NCBI RefSeq assembly: GCF_937927635.1
Contig: NZ_CALBRW010000016.1
Span: forward strand, 1-64,000
Source: an uncultured Microbacterium sp.
Lineage (GTDB): Bacteria; Actinomycetota; Actinomycetes; Actinomycetales; Microbacteriaceae
Reading direction: 5' to 3'
DNA length: 64,000 nucleotides
Part shown: positions 37,263-44,477 of the stretch, in pieces
Layout of the letters: every line of letters starts with the position of its first letter
Numbering within the stretch: position 1 is the first letter of the stretch
The notes under the pieces: generated by a model
What the model saw: only the letters and a program-made list of their open reading frames with translations
The model's database searches: none
Told to the model about the DNA's origin: nothing
Position numbers and translations under genes: made by a program

Positions 37263-38565
37263 GCGCCGCGAACTCCTCCGCCTCCGACCCTCCGACGATC
37301 CCGACCAGCACCGGTTCCCCGGTGGCCGGCATCAGGTTCAGCCAGGTGCGGATCAGCCCGTCGCCGCCGACGACGTGCCAGATGGCCTGCTCGGCGTCCC
37401 AGAACGGCTCGTCGAATCGCATCCACACCGTCTCGACGAAACCGGATGCCAGTGCCGAGATGGCGCCCCGGTGCGAGAACGGCAGCGCGGGGGCGAATTC
37501 GATCCCCTGCTGCTGCAGCACGCCCAACGGCACGGTGACGATCACGCGGTCGAACGACAGGGCCTCTCCGGTGCCCAGCCGCAGGCTCACACCCTTGTCG
37601 TCGTAGGCGATGCGCACGACCGGCGAGGCCAGCGTGATCTCCTGATCCTTCAGGTGCTTGTCGAAGAACCCGCCGAGGTCCTCCTCCATGCCCGTCAGTG
37701 TGTCGGCGGGGAAAGCCGGCGGGTACCAGCTGGATGCCTTGGCGGGGTCCGCGCCGGTGATGGCGGCCTGCCAGGCGAGGGCCGCAGCGAGCGCGGGGTC
37801 ATCGGGATCGGCCCCGTTCTGCGTGAGGGCCTCGTCGAGGGGCACGTCGGACGGCAGGCTCTTCGCCCTGTCGATGGCCTGGGCGATGGCCTGCCCCGAG
37901 ACCGTGTCGACTGCGCCGTCCTTCGACCAGCCGGTCGCCGTGTCGAGTGCGACCTGCTGCTCGCCGAGCGTGGTGATGCGGTCGTGCAGGGCCGTGAGCT
38001 GCTCGTCGGAGATGAGCCACGCGCCCAGCTGCGCGGGGATGGGCCAGTCGTCGCCCGACTTGCTGAGGATGCGCCCGCCCGACCGGTCACGGGCCTCGAA
38101 GATGGTCACGTCGTGGTTGGCATCGGCCAGCATCCGCGCCGCCACGACGCCCGCGGCACCCGCGCCGACGACCGCCACGCGCTCCTTCTCACCCGCCGCG
38201 ACGATCAGCGCGAGGGCTGCGGAGCGGCCGGAGTCGACGGCTCCCAGCACGGTGCCGGGGTGATCGGGATCCAGCGCCTCCCCGGCGAAGTACAGCCGGT
38301 CGCCGATGGGCTCTGCGAGGGTCGCGCGCTGCTGCGGGTCGGCGCCGGCCGGCAGGTAGCTGATGGATCCGAAGGAGTACGGGTCGGTCGACCAGGCGCT
38401 GCGCGCCCACGCGGCAGGTGCGGGGACCGCCGGCGGGGCCGTGGGCCTGGGCACCGGGGTCGTGCGCGTCGGCTTCGGTTTCGGCTCGGGCGTGCACGCG
38501 GCCAGGAGCACCGCTACGGCACCGGTTCCGGCGCCGAGCAGCAGGGTGCGGCGAGTGATGCTCAT
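37186..38565 (-). CDS. Exported flavin amine oxidase with permuted domain order
   Basis: 459 residues. The N-terminus has twin arginines at 5-6 and a lipobox ending in Cys24 (LLAAC). A proline-rich spacer follows. Residues about 61-115 (DPYSFGSISY, then EPIGDRLYFAGEALDPDHPGT) are the segment that ordinarily closes an amine oxidase; the dinucleotide-binding start VAVVGAGAAG with FEARDRSGGRI follows only at 130-160. The middle and end (MEEDLGGFFDKHL, VIVTVPLGVLQQ, GFVETVWMRFDEPFW) are the normal substrate part. I infer a circular permutation. It should bind FAD and oxidise an amine or similar compound outside the membrane. Substrate unknown. Confidence 0.85.
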   Translation of the reverse strand: MSITRRTLLLGAGTGAVAVLLAACTPEPKPKPTRTTPVPRPTAPPAVPAPAAWARSAWSTDPYSFGSISYLPAGADPQQRATLAEPIGDRLYFAGEALDPDHPGTVLGAVDSGRSAALALIVAAGEKERVAVVGAGAAGVVAARMLADANHDVTIFEARDRSGGRILSKSGDDWPIPAQLGAWLISDEQLTALHDRITTLGEQQVALDTATGWSKDGAVDTVSGQAIAQAIDRAKSLPSDVPLDEALTQNGADPDDPALAAALAWQAAITGADPAKASSWYPPAFPADTLTGMEEDLGGFFDKHLKDQEITLASPVVRIAYDDKGVSLRLGTGEALSFDRVIVTVPLGVLQQQGIEFAPALPFSHRGAISALASGFVETVWMRFDEPFWDAEQAIWHVVGGDGLIRTWLNLMPATGEPVLVGIVGGSEAEEFAALSDRDARVAARAALEFFAPTPKDAS

Positions 38566-38680
38566 CGTTCAGCCAGACTATCCCGGGCTGGCAGGTGGCG
38601 GCCATCACGGCCGGGCCTGCGACATCCACGATCAGAGGGATATCGCGGGCTCGGCCGGCCACGGGTACAGGTGCGAGCGG

Positions 38681-39439
38681 CTACAGGTTCGCCTCGGCGT
38701 AGTTCCGCAGCGCGTCGCGCACGAACGCCGCACCCTGTTCGCCGCCGTAGTTCGCGCCGAAGCGCGGGTCGGCGACGTACATCTCGCCGAGTCCGATCAC
38801 GTACGCCTTGACGTCACCGCCGGCGGCGGCGGCCGGAGTGCCGGGGATGCCGGTGAGCCAGGCCACATGACGCGCGGCGAGCGCCTGCGCCTCGGCGGAT
38901 GCCGGGTCGACGCCCGTCTCGGCTGCGGCGACCCAGTCGTGATTGAGTTCGACCACGCGCTGCTTCCAGCCCGCGCGCTCGCTCTCGCTCATGCCCCGCC
39001 ACCAGCGGTCGCTGTCGGCGTAGGCCTTCTTGCCCCAACGCTGCTCGACCTCGTCCTTGTACTGGGTGTGGTCGAAGCCGTCGAACATGTTCTCGGCCAT
39101 GAGGTCCTTCCTCTCTGTCAGTGCGGTGATGGTGGATTCGACGGACGCGATCTGGCGCGCGAGGCGCTGCTGCTCCGCCCGGAGCAGCTCGAGATGCGTC
39201 TGCAGAGCGGATGCCTCAGGTTGCCCCTGCTCCAGCACCTGCCCGATCTGCGGCAGGCCGAGCCCGAGCTCGCGCAGCAGCAGGATGCGCTGCAGGCGCA
39301 CGAGCGCGGACTCGTCGTAGTGCCGATAGCCGTTGCCCGCGATGCGCGAGGGCGCCAGCAGTCCGATGGCGTCGTAGTGACGCAGCGTTCTGCTGGTGGT
39401 GCCCGCGAGGCGGGCGATCTCCTGGATGGACCAGTCCAC
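38681..39439 (-). CDS. MerR-family regulator, TipA type
   Basis: 252 residues, the length of TipA. N-terminal MerR helix-turn-helix (IQEIARLAGTTSRTLRHYDAIGLLAP), a coiled-coil dimer helix rich in L, Q and E, then the TipAS antibiotic-recognition domain (MFDGFDHTQYKDEVEQRWGKKAYADSDRWW and FGANYGGEQGAAFVRDAL). TipA proteins bind thiopeptides and activate multidrug genes. GTG 39439 is preceded by GAAGGAG. Its own promoter has the twisted 19-bp spacer that MerR activators untwist. No regulated gene is adjacent, so it may control only itself and distant loci. Confidence 0.9.
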   Translation of the reverse strand: MDWSIQEIARLAGTTSRTLRHYDAIGLLAPSRIAGNGYRHYDESALVRLQRILLLRELGLGLPQIGQVLEQGQPEASALQTHLELLRAEQQRLARQIASVESTITALTERKDLMAENMFDGFDHTQYKDEVEQRWGKKAYADSDRWWRGMSESERAGWKQRVVELNHDWVAAAETGVDPASAEAQALAARHVAWLTGIPGTPAAAAGGDVKAYVIGLGEMYVADPRFGANYGGEQGAAFVRDALRNYAEANL

Positions 39440-39476
39440 GGCATCCGCTCCTTCGGTCGTTCCATCGATGAAGACC

Positions 39477-39507
39477 ACGGTAGAAGTTGACGTTACGTCA
39501 AGGTCAA
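39477..39507 (-). promoter_or_regulatory. MerR-type promoter with central palindrome
   Basis: On the minus strand: -35 TTGACC (39502-39507), a 19-bp spacer and -10 TACCGT (39477-39482). The spacer contains the perfect palindrome TTGACGTAACGTCAA (39487-39501). A 19-bp spacer with an operator inside is the standard arrangement for MerR activators. Confidence 0.85.
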
Positions 39508-39548
39508 GCGCGAGCATCCTGAGTCTTTCCTGACCTCGACCCAACCTC

Positions 39549-39597
39549 TTGACAAACTCGAGATATATCGTGTTACGCTCGCAACACGCGATATATC
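39549..39597 (+). promoter_or_regulatory. Promoter and PadR operator of the DUF4097-PadR pair
   Basis: -35 TTGACA (39549-39554). Two GATATATC-containing arms (39562-39570 and 39589-39597) form an inverted repeat around the -10 region (TGTTAC or TACGCT at 39571-39579). AT-rich arms spaced about 27 bases apart suit a dimeric PadR repressor, here the second gene of the same operon. Confidence 0.65.
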
Positions 39598-39628
39598 TTG
39601 ATATCGCCCAACCAGGAAGAGAACGACA

Positions 39629-40471
39629 ATGACCGAGAAGTGGCTCATCGCCCCCGGCGAGGAACGCGTCATCGACATCGCCTCCGCATCCCGGCTCAAG
39701 ATCGGGCTGGTCGGCGGTCAGGTCGACGTCATCGCACACGACGAACCCGGTGTGCGCATCGAGGTGCACGGCGTCACCATCAAGGACCTGCGCGTCGAGT
39801 CCGACGGCGCCCAGATCGAGATCGACCACCCGCAGATCGGGTGGGACAACTTCCTCGAGGTGTTCCGCAACTTCGGCGCCGGCGGCCCCAAGGCCGAGAT
39901 CAGCGTGGCCGTGCCGCGCGGCATCTCGCTGACGCTGGGCGTGGTCAGCGCGGGGGCGCTGGTCTCCGGCATCCGCAACGACGTCAAGCTCAACACCGTC
40001 TCGGGCGACATCATCGCGGACGACGTGACGGGCGATCTGACGGCCAACTCCGTCTCCGGCGACGTGCAGGTGCGCAGCCTGACGGGGTCGGTCACCGCCA
40101 ACAGCGTCTCCGGCGATGTCGCCGTCACCGGCTCGCTGCGCAAGGCCGTCGTCGACACGGTCTCGGGCTCGGTGCTGATCGACGCCATCGGCGACGTGAA
40201 CACGCTCAACATCAACACGGTCTCCGGCTCCGTCACCACGCGCCTCGACGAGACGCTGCCCGCCAACTACGTGCTGCGCAGCATGAGCGGGCGGCTCACC
40301 GTGGACGGCGTCAAGCGCTCGGGCGGCGGCCCCAGCAACTACTCCGGCCAGACCGGCGAACTGGCCGGCAGCTTCGTCGACCTGCGCGCCAACACGGTCT
40401 CCGGCGGCATCACGGTGCTGCGCCAGGCTCGCCCGACCGTCGCCGACGACCCCGAGTGGGAGGAATCATGA
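39629..40471 (+). CDS. DUF4097-family beta-helical protein
   Basis: 280 residues. After ~100 N-terminal residues the sequence is a series of short repeats (NTVSGDIIADD, NSVSGDVQVRS, DTVSGSVLID, NTVSGSVTT), each with V-S-G-D/S, the mark of a right-handed beta-helix (DUF4097/DUF4098). No signal peptide or membrane segment is seen, so it is likely cytoplasmic. Function unknown; family members occur beside PadR regulators and ABC or phage-shock genes and are thought to be adaptor-like. ATGA overlap with the padR gene. Confidence 0.85.
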   Translation: MTEKWLIAPGEERVIDIASASRLKIGLVGGQVDVIAHDEPGVRIEVHGVTIKDLRVESDGAQIEIDHPQIGWDNFLEVFRNFGAGGPKAEISVAVPRGISLTLGVVSAGALVSGIRNDVKLNTVSGDIIADDVTGDLTANSVSGDVQVRSLTGSVTANSVSGDVAVTGSLRKAVVDTVSGSVLIDAIGDVNTLNINTVSGSVTTRLDETLPANYVLRSMSGRLTVDGVKRSGGGPSNYSGQTGELAGSFVDLRANTVSGGITVLRQARPTVADDPEWEES

Positions 40472-41097
40472 GTCCCGCCGTCTTCTCGCACGGCGACCTG
40501 CGGCTGTACCTGCTGTCGCTGCTGAACGAGGCGCCGCAGCACGGCTACGGCATCATCCAGGCACTCACCGATCGCACCGGCGGCACGTACACGCCCAGTG
40601 CCGGCACCATCTATCCGCGCCTGGCGAAGCTGGAGGAGGAGGGCCTGGTCACCAAGACCGTCGAGGGACGCACCACCATCTACGCCATCACGGATGCCGG
40701 TCGCGCCGAGCTCGACGCCAGGACGGAAGACCTGGAGGGCATCGAGCAGGGACTGTCCGACTCGGTGCGGCTGATCGCCAGCGAGGTGCGGCACAGCGTG
40801 CAGGAGGCCATGCGCAGCCTGCGCGCCGACCTCGCCACGGCCGCGCAGGAGGAGCGTCGCGCCGCCAAGACGCGGCTGCGCTCGGACGGGATGAGCGATG
40901 AGCGCGTCACCAGCCGTGAGAACCTGCAGCGGGCGGATGCCGCGATCAACGCGTTCCGCGCCCAGGTGCGCACCGACCTGCGCACGCACGTCGCCCGCGG
41001 CTCCGTGCTGCCGGCCGCAGTGGTGACGGACCTCGAGCGGGCGCTCGACGACGCCGCCCACGCCGTGACCCGCGCGCTGTCGGCCCTGCGCGGCTGA
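40468..41097 (+). CDS. PadR-family transcription regulator
   Basis: 209 residues. N-terminal winged helix: LRLYLLSLLNEAPQHGYGIIQALTDRTGGTYTPSAGTIYPRLAKLEEEGLVTKTVEGRTTIYAITDAGRAEL, a near-perfect PadR signature. A long helical dimerisation tail follows. Starts ATG 40468 overlapping the DUF4097 stop. It probably represses its own operon through the GATATATC arms at 39562-39597. Confidence 0.92.
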   Translation: MSPAVFSHGDLRLYLLSLLNEAPQHGYGIIQALTDRTGGTYTPSAGTIYPRLAKLEEEGLVTKTVEGRTTIYAITDAGRAELDARTEDLEGIEQGLSDSVRLIASEVRHSVQEAMRSLRADLATAAQEERRAAKTRLRSDGMSDERVTSRENLQRADAAINAFRAQVRTDLRTHVARGSVLPAAVVTDLERALDDAAHAVTRALSALRG

Positions 41098-41107
41098 GCC
41101 CCGGCTT

Positions 41108-41265
41108 CGCGCGGCTGTTCTCGACACCGCGCTGTCCTCCGCGCGGCAGTTCTCGACCCGCACCCAGGTCCGCGCGGCAGTTCTTGCTCCGCGCCGTGCA
41201 GATAGACGCAGCGCCGATCGAGAACTGCCGCGCGAGCATCCTGAGACGTCGAGAACTGCCGCGCG
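41108..41265. repeat. Intergenic multi-arm palindrome (CGCGCGGCAGTTCTCGA family)
   Basis: CGCGCGGCWGTTCTCGA occurs at 41108-41124 and 41140-41156, with a near-copy at 41171-41186. Its complement TCGAGAACTGCCGCGCG occurs at 41218-41234 and 41249-41265. Three direct and two inverted copies can fold into many alternative hairpins. The region lies between convergent genes (padR and uspA), so it can end both transcripts. Confidence 0.85.
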
Positions 41266-41297
41266 AGCAGCGGCGCGGCTGAGCCTTCGGGGCGGTG

Positions 41298-41837
41298 CTA
41301 CTCCTGCCAGACCTTCTCGTCGTCGGGGACGGGCTCGCCCTGCGGGACCACCAGCACCGAGCGGTGCTGCCGGTGCGCGAGGCGCGCGGCCACCGATCCG
41401 GTGAAGAACTCGCGGATGGACTCCCCGATGCCGCGCTTGCGCGTGCCGATCACGATCAGCTGCGCGTCGAGCTTGTCCGCCAGCTGCTTGATCGCCAGCG
41501 CGGGGTCGCCCACCAGCTGGCGCGTGGCCCACACCAGCTCGGACTTGCCGAGAGCGTCGGAGGCGAGCTTCTGCACGTCTTCGAACTCGGCGGCGCCGGC
41601 ATCGAGATTCAGGTCGATGGGTGCGGAGTGCACATAGCCGTCGGGGTCCTCGTAGGTGACGAAGCGCGTCACGTCGACGTGCACGACCATCAGCGGGGCC
41701 TTCAGCAGGGTGGCGTAGCGGATCGCCTCTGCCATCACCTGCGCGGGCTGGCCCGGCTGAATGCCGACGATCACCGCCTTCTGCAGTGCGGCGTTCTGGA
41801 CGCTCTCTTCGGATGCCGTGGGCGTGGAATCTGTCAT
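41298..41837 (-). CDS. Universal stress protein
   Basis: 179 residues, one UspA domain. Conserved AVIVGIQPGQPAQVMAEAIRYATLL, VVHVDVTRF and the ATP-binding loop GTRKRGIGESIREFFTGSVAARLAHRQHRSVLVVP (G-x2-G-x9-G-S), so the nucleotide-binding class. AAGGA precedes ATG 41837 by seven bases. Isolated gene, probably induced in stationary phase or low oxygen as in relatives. Confidence 0.92.
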   Translation of the reverse strand: MTDSTPTASEESVQNAALQKAVIVGIQPGQPAQVMAEAIRYATLLKAPLMVVHVDVTRFVTYEDPDGYVHSAPIDLNLDAGAAEFEDVQKLASDALGKSELVWATRQLVGDPALAIKQLADKLDAQLIVIGTRKRGIGESIREFFTGSVAARLAHRQHRSVLVVPQGEPVPDDEKVWQE

Positions 41838-41990
41838 GTCGATCCTTCCGCGAAGGGCCGTCGCGCGGCCGATTGCTCTGGCGTGCGTGCTATTCTGAAT
41901 GCTACTCTTACCGGCTTCAGGCCGGTGCCGTGAAATGACAGCCGGCTGTGCACAGCCCGCTGCTGAACTCGTAAAAAGGGGGTCTCGCGC
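41838..41990. other. Divergent promoter region of uspA and the DUF3073 gene
   Basis: Contains AT-rich words near 41890-41909 and a hairpin ACCGGC/GCCGGT with a TTCAG loop at 41910-41926 in the leader of the rightward gene. AAAGGGGG lies ten bases before its ATG. No small gene seen. Confidence 0.5.
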
Positions 41991-42179
41991 ATGGGCCGTG
42001 GCCGTCAGAAGGCGAAGCACACCAAGATCGCTCGCGAACTCAAGTCGTACAGTCCGACGGTGAACTTCTCCGCTCTGGAGAATGAACTCGGGCACCCGTC
42101 CTCCGAGGAGGACCAGTACGTCGACAAGTGGGCCGATCAGTACGAAGACGAGGATGAGGACGAGCTCGAGCGAGCCTGA
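41991..42179 (+). CDS. DUF3073-family protein
   Basis: 62 residues, matching the family length and its start MGRGRQKAKHTKIARELKYY-like pattern (here MGRGRQKAKHTKIARELKS) and acidic end (EDEDEDELERA). Strongly basic first third and acidic last third suggest an RNA or ribosome-linked role, but function is unknown. In most actinobacteria it lies beside purM/purF, as here. A terminator follows at 42202-42237. Confidence 0.95.
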   Translation: MGRGRQKAKHTKIARELKSYSPTVNFSALENELGHPSSEEDQYVDKWADQYEDEDEDELERA

Positions 42180-42201
42180 CCTCCCACCTCCGCACGACAA
42201 C

Positions 42202-42237
42202 ACCCTGGCGACCGGCATCCGCTGAGTCGACCAGGGT
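42202..42237 (+). terminator. Terminator after the DUF3073 gene
   Basis: ACCCTGGCGAC pairs with GTCGACCAGGGT (one bulge) and is followed by TTTCGTCGTCC. This is one of the few stems here with a short U-run. Confidence 0.75.
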
Positions 42238-42266
42238 TTCGTCGTCCCCTCCGGACCCCGCTGGGC

Positions 42267-42285
42267 CCCTGAGCCCGTCGAAGGG
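42267..42285. repeat. CCCTGAGCCTGTCG-family repeat, copy 3 (single arm)
   Basis: CCCTGAGCCCGTCGAAGGG matches the right arm of the copies at 18969 and 21037. It lies 16 bases before the MOSC gene start, next to its -10 box. Confidence 0.8.
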
Positions 42286-42301
42286 ATGACAGAATGGCCG
42301 G

Positions 42302-43126
42302 ATGCCCCGCGTCGCAGCTCTGTACCGTCATCCGATCAAGGGGTTCACGCCCGAGCGCCTCGACGAGCTGACGATCCAGTCGGACGGACGCGTCGCCGGA
42401 GATCGCGTGCTGGCCTTCCGATTCGCCGATGCCGCGCAGCCCGAGCATCGCGACGGACTGGACTACTGGCCGAAGTCGAAGGGCCTCGCACTGGAGTCGT
42501 TCCCTACGCTGGCCGCGCTGCAGGTGTCGTACGACCACGTCGCGCGACGCGTGCGGGTCACCTACGACGACACTCTGCTCGTGGATGTCGTGCTGGACGC
42601 CGACGGTCGTGAAGAGCTCACCGAGATCATGACCGCGTTCGTGCTGGACTCCCCCGAGTGGAAGCTGCTTCAGCGCGAGGGCAGACTGCCGCTCGTGCTG
42701 GTCGGCGACGGCGAGCACGCACGGTTCCAGGACCGGTCCAAGGGCTTCGTCACCCTGCACAGCACCGCCAGCGTCGACGCCGTCGGCGACGTGCTCGGGC
42801 AGGAACTGGACCATCGCCGGTTCCGCTCGAACGTCGTGATCGACGGAGCGGATGCCTGGGACGAGCTGGCCTGGACCGGCGAGGTGCGCATCGGCGACGT
42901 GCGCTTCACCGCGGAGGGCCCGATCGTGCGATGCCTGGCTCCGCACGCGAACCCCGACACCGGCATCCGCGATGCACGCATCCTGACGGCCCTGACACGC
43001 GACATCGGGCTGCCGGAGCCCACGCTCGGCCGCCTCCTGCTGCTGCAGGACGTGTCCGGCGCGGTCGGCGACACCGGCGGGACGGGCGGCGTCATCCGCG
43101 TCGGCGACGAGGTGACGGTCTGCTGA
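42302..43126 (+). CDS. MOSC-domain protein
   Basis: 274 residues. MOSC N-terminal barrel (VAALYRHPIKGFTPERLDELTI, GDRVLAFRF) and C-terminal MOSC part (SVDAVGDVLGQELDHRRFRSNVVIDG, FTAEGPIVRCLAPHANPDTGIRDARI). The Cys in VRC is the sulfur carrier of this family. These proteins deliver or bind sulfur or molybdenum cofactor (YcbX/mARC relatives) but no reductase domain is fused. CAGAAT ends six bases before ATG 42302: leaderless pattern. Confidence 0.9.
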   Translation: MPRVAALYRHPIKGFTPERLDELTIQSDGRVAGDRVLAFRFADAAQPEHRDGLDYWPKSKGLALESFPTLAALQVSYDHVARRVRVTYDDTLLVDVVLDADGREELTEIMTAFVLDSPEWKLLQREGRLPLVLVGDGEHARFQDRSKGFVTLHSTASVDAVGDVLGQELDHRRFRSNVVIDGADAWDELAWTGEVRIGDVRFTAEGPIVRCLAPHANPDTGIRDARILTALTRDIGLPEPTLGRLLLLQDVSGAVGDTGGTGGVIRVGDEVTVC

Positions 43127-43148
43127 GCAGGCCTCAGCCGTTCCGCCT

Positions 43149-44477
43149 TCACCAGGAGCCGTGCCGGCTCTCCCACTCGTCCTCGACGGTGCGTCGGCGG
43201 CCGGCGACCATGCCGAACGGGATCACCACGATGAGCACCGCACCGAGCAGCAGCAGCGACCACGTCCACGAGCCGCTCACCGCGTGCAGCACCCCGAACA
43301 GCACGGGGAACACCGCCGCAACCGCGTAGCCGACGCTCTGCACGAAACTCGACAGCACGACTGCTGTCTCGGGAGTGCGGGCGCGGATGCTGATCAGCAC
43401 CAGCGCCAGCGGGAACAGCACGCCGTTCACGCCGAACAGCACGGTCCACAGCACGAGCAGTCCGGGAGCCGGCGCCAGGATCAGTCCGGTCAGGCCCACC
43501 AGGCCGCCGATCGATCCGACCAGCACCAGGGGGCGCGTGGCCTGCATCCGCACCACCAGCACCGGAACCAGCAGCGATGCCGGCAGTGCCACGGTTCCGA
43601 ACAGCGACAGCAGCAGGCCGGCGGTCGCCGCATCCACCCCGCCGATATCGATGAACACCGCGGGCAGCCATGCGAACGACACGTAGGCCATCGTCGACGA
43701 GGTTGCGAAGACCGCCGACACCGCCCACACCAGAGGAATGCGCGCGAGCCGTCCGAAGAGCCGGCGATCGGCGGGTGTCGTCGGGATCGGGCCGGTCAAT
43801 GCTTCCGTCGGGATGTCGCGTGTGGATGTCTGCGCGGACTCCGCGGCGGCGGGCTCGGGCCCTTCGACAGGCTCAGGGACCCAAGTACTGGCATCGACTC
43901 GCCCGCGCAGCAGCATCAGGATCCACGGGACGACACCGGCCAGCGCGAACGCGCCCCACAGTGCGATCGAGAAGCGCCAGCCCATGGCATCCGCCACCGG
44001 CACCGCGATCAGCGGCGGCACGAACGTCGAGAGCGCCATGGCCGAGGTGTACAGCGTCATCATCAGCCCGAGCCGGTCGGGGAAGTACTTCTTCACCAGC
44101 GGAGGCATGAGGATGTTGCCCATCCCGACACCCGCGAAGATCAGGGCGGTCGTCAGCAGCAGGCCGGTCGAGTCGCCGACCAGGCCGCGCAGGACCAGCC
44201 CGACCGTGATCGTCGCGAGCGCCAGCACCGTCAGCCGTTCCAGCCCCAGCCGGCGCTCGAGAACCGGAGTCACCAGACCGAACAGCCCGAAGCACACCGG
44301 CGGCGCCGCGCCGATCAACCCGACCACGGTCGGTGCGAGCGGGAAGTCGCGCTCGATCAGGTCGAGCATCGGCGACAGCGACGCCACCGCCGAGCGCAGC
44401 GAGAACGCGCACAGCAGGATGCCGAGCACGGCGAGCGCACGCCCGTGCCAGAGCGGCCGTGCGCTCGAGGCCGTCAC
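43149..44477 (-). CDS. MFS transporter, CynX/NimT type
   Basis: 442 residues, 12 helices. N-half carries ILLCAFSLRSAVASLSPMLDLIERDF and CFGLFGLVTPVLERRLGLERLT. The cytoplasmic loop after helix 6 (about 205-245) contains WVPEPVEGPEP, which is the translation of the CCCTGAGCC repeat at 43861-43880. Family members export cyanate, nitroimidazoles or similar small compounds; substrate unknown. GTG 44477 overlaps the purF stop (GTGA), so it is made from the purF message; a link to purine or pyrimidine metabolites is possible. Confidence 0.9.
   Translation of the reverse strand: MTASSARPLWHGRALAVLGILLCAFSLRSAVASLSPMLDLIERDFPLAPTVVGLIGAAPPVCFGLFGLVTPVLERRLGLERLTVLALATITVGLVLRGLVGDSTGLLLTTALIFAGVGMGNILMPPLVKKYFPDRLGLMMTLYTSAMALSTFVPPLIAVPVADAMGWRFSIALWGAFALAGVVPWILMLLRGRVDASTWVPEPVEGPEPAAAESAQTSTRDIPTEALTGPIPTTPADRRLFGRLARIPLVWAVSAVFATSSTMAYVSFAWLPAVFIDIGGVDAATAGLLLSLFGTVALPASLLVPVLVVRMQATRPLVLVGSIGGLVGLTGLILAPAPGLLVLWTVLFGVNGVLFPLALVLISIRARTPETAVVLSSFVQSVGYAVAAVFPVLFGVLHAVSGSWTWSLLLLGAVLIVVIPFGMVAGRRRTVEDEWESRHGSW
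43861..43880. repeat. CCCTGAGCCTGTCG-family repeat, copy 4, inside an MFS gene
   Basis: CCTTCGACAGGCTCAGGGAC lies within the coding frame of the transporter and encodes part of VPEPVEG on the minus strand. It falls in the central cytoplasmic loop, the region most tolerant of extra residues. Confidence 0.85.

Noticed and set aside
41108..41265. CRISPR array
   Set aside because: Repeats are few, occur in both orientations, lack regular spacers and no cas gene is nearby.
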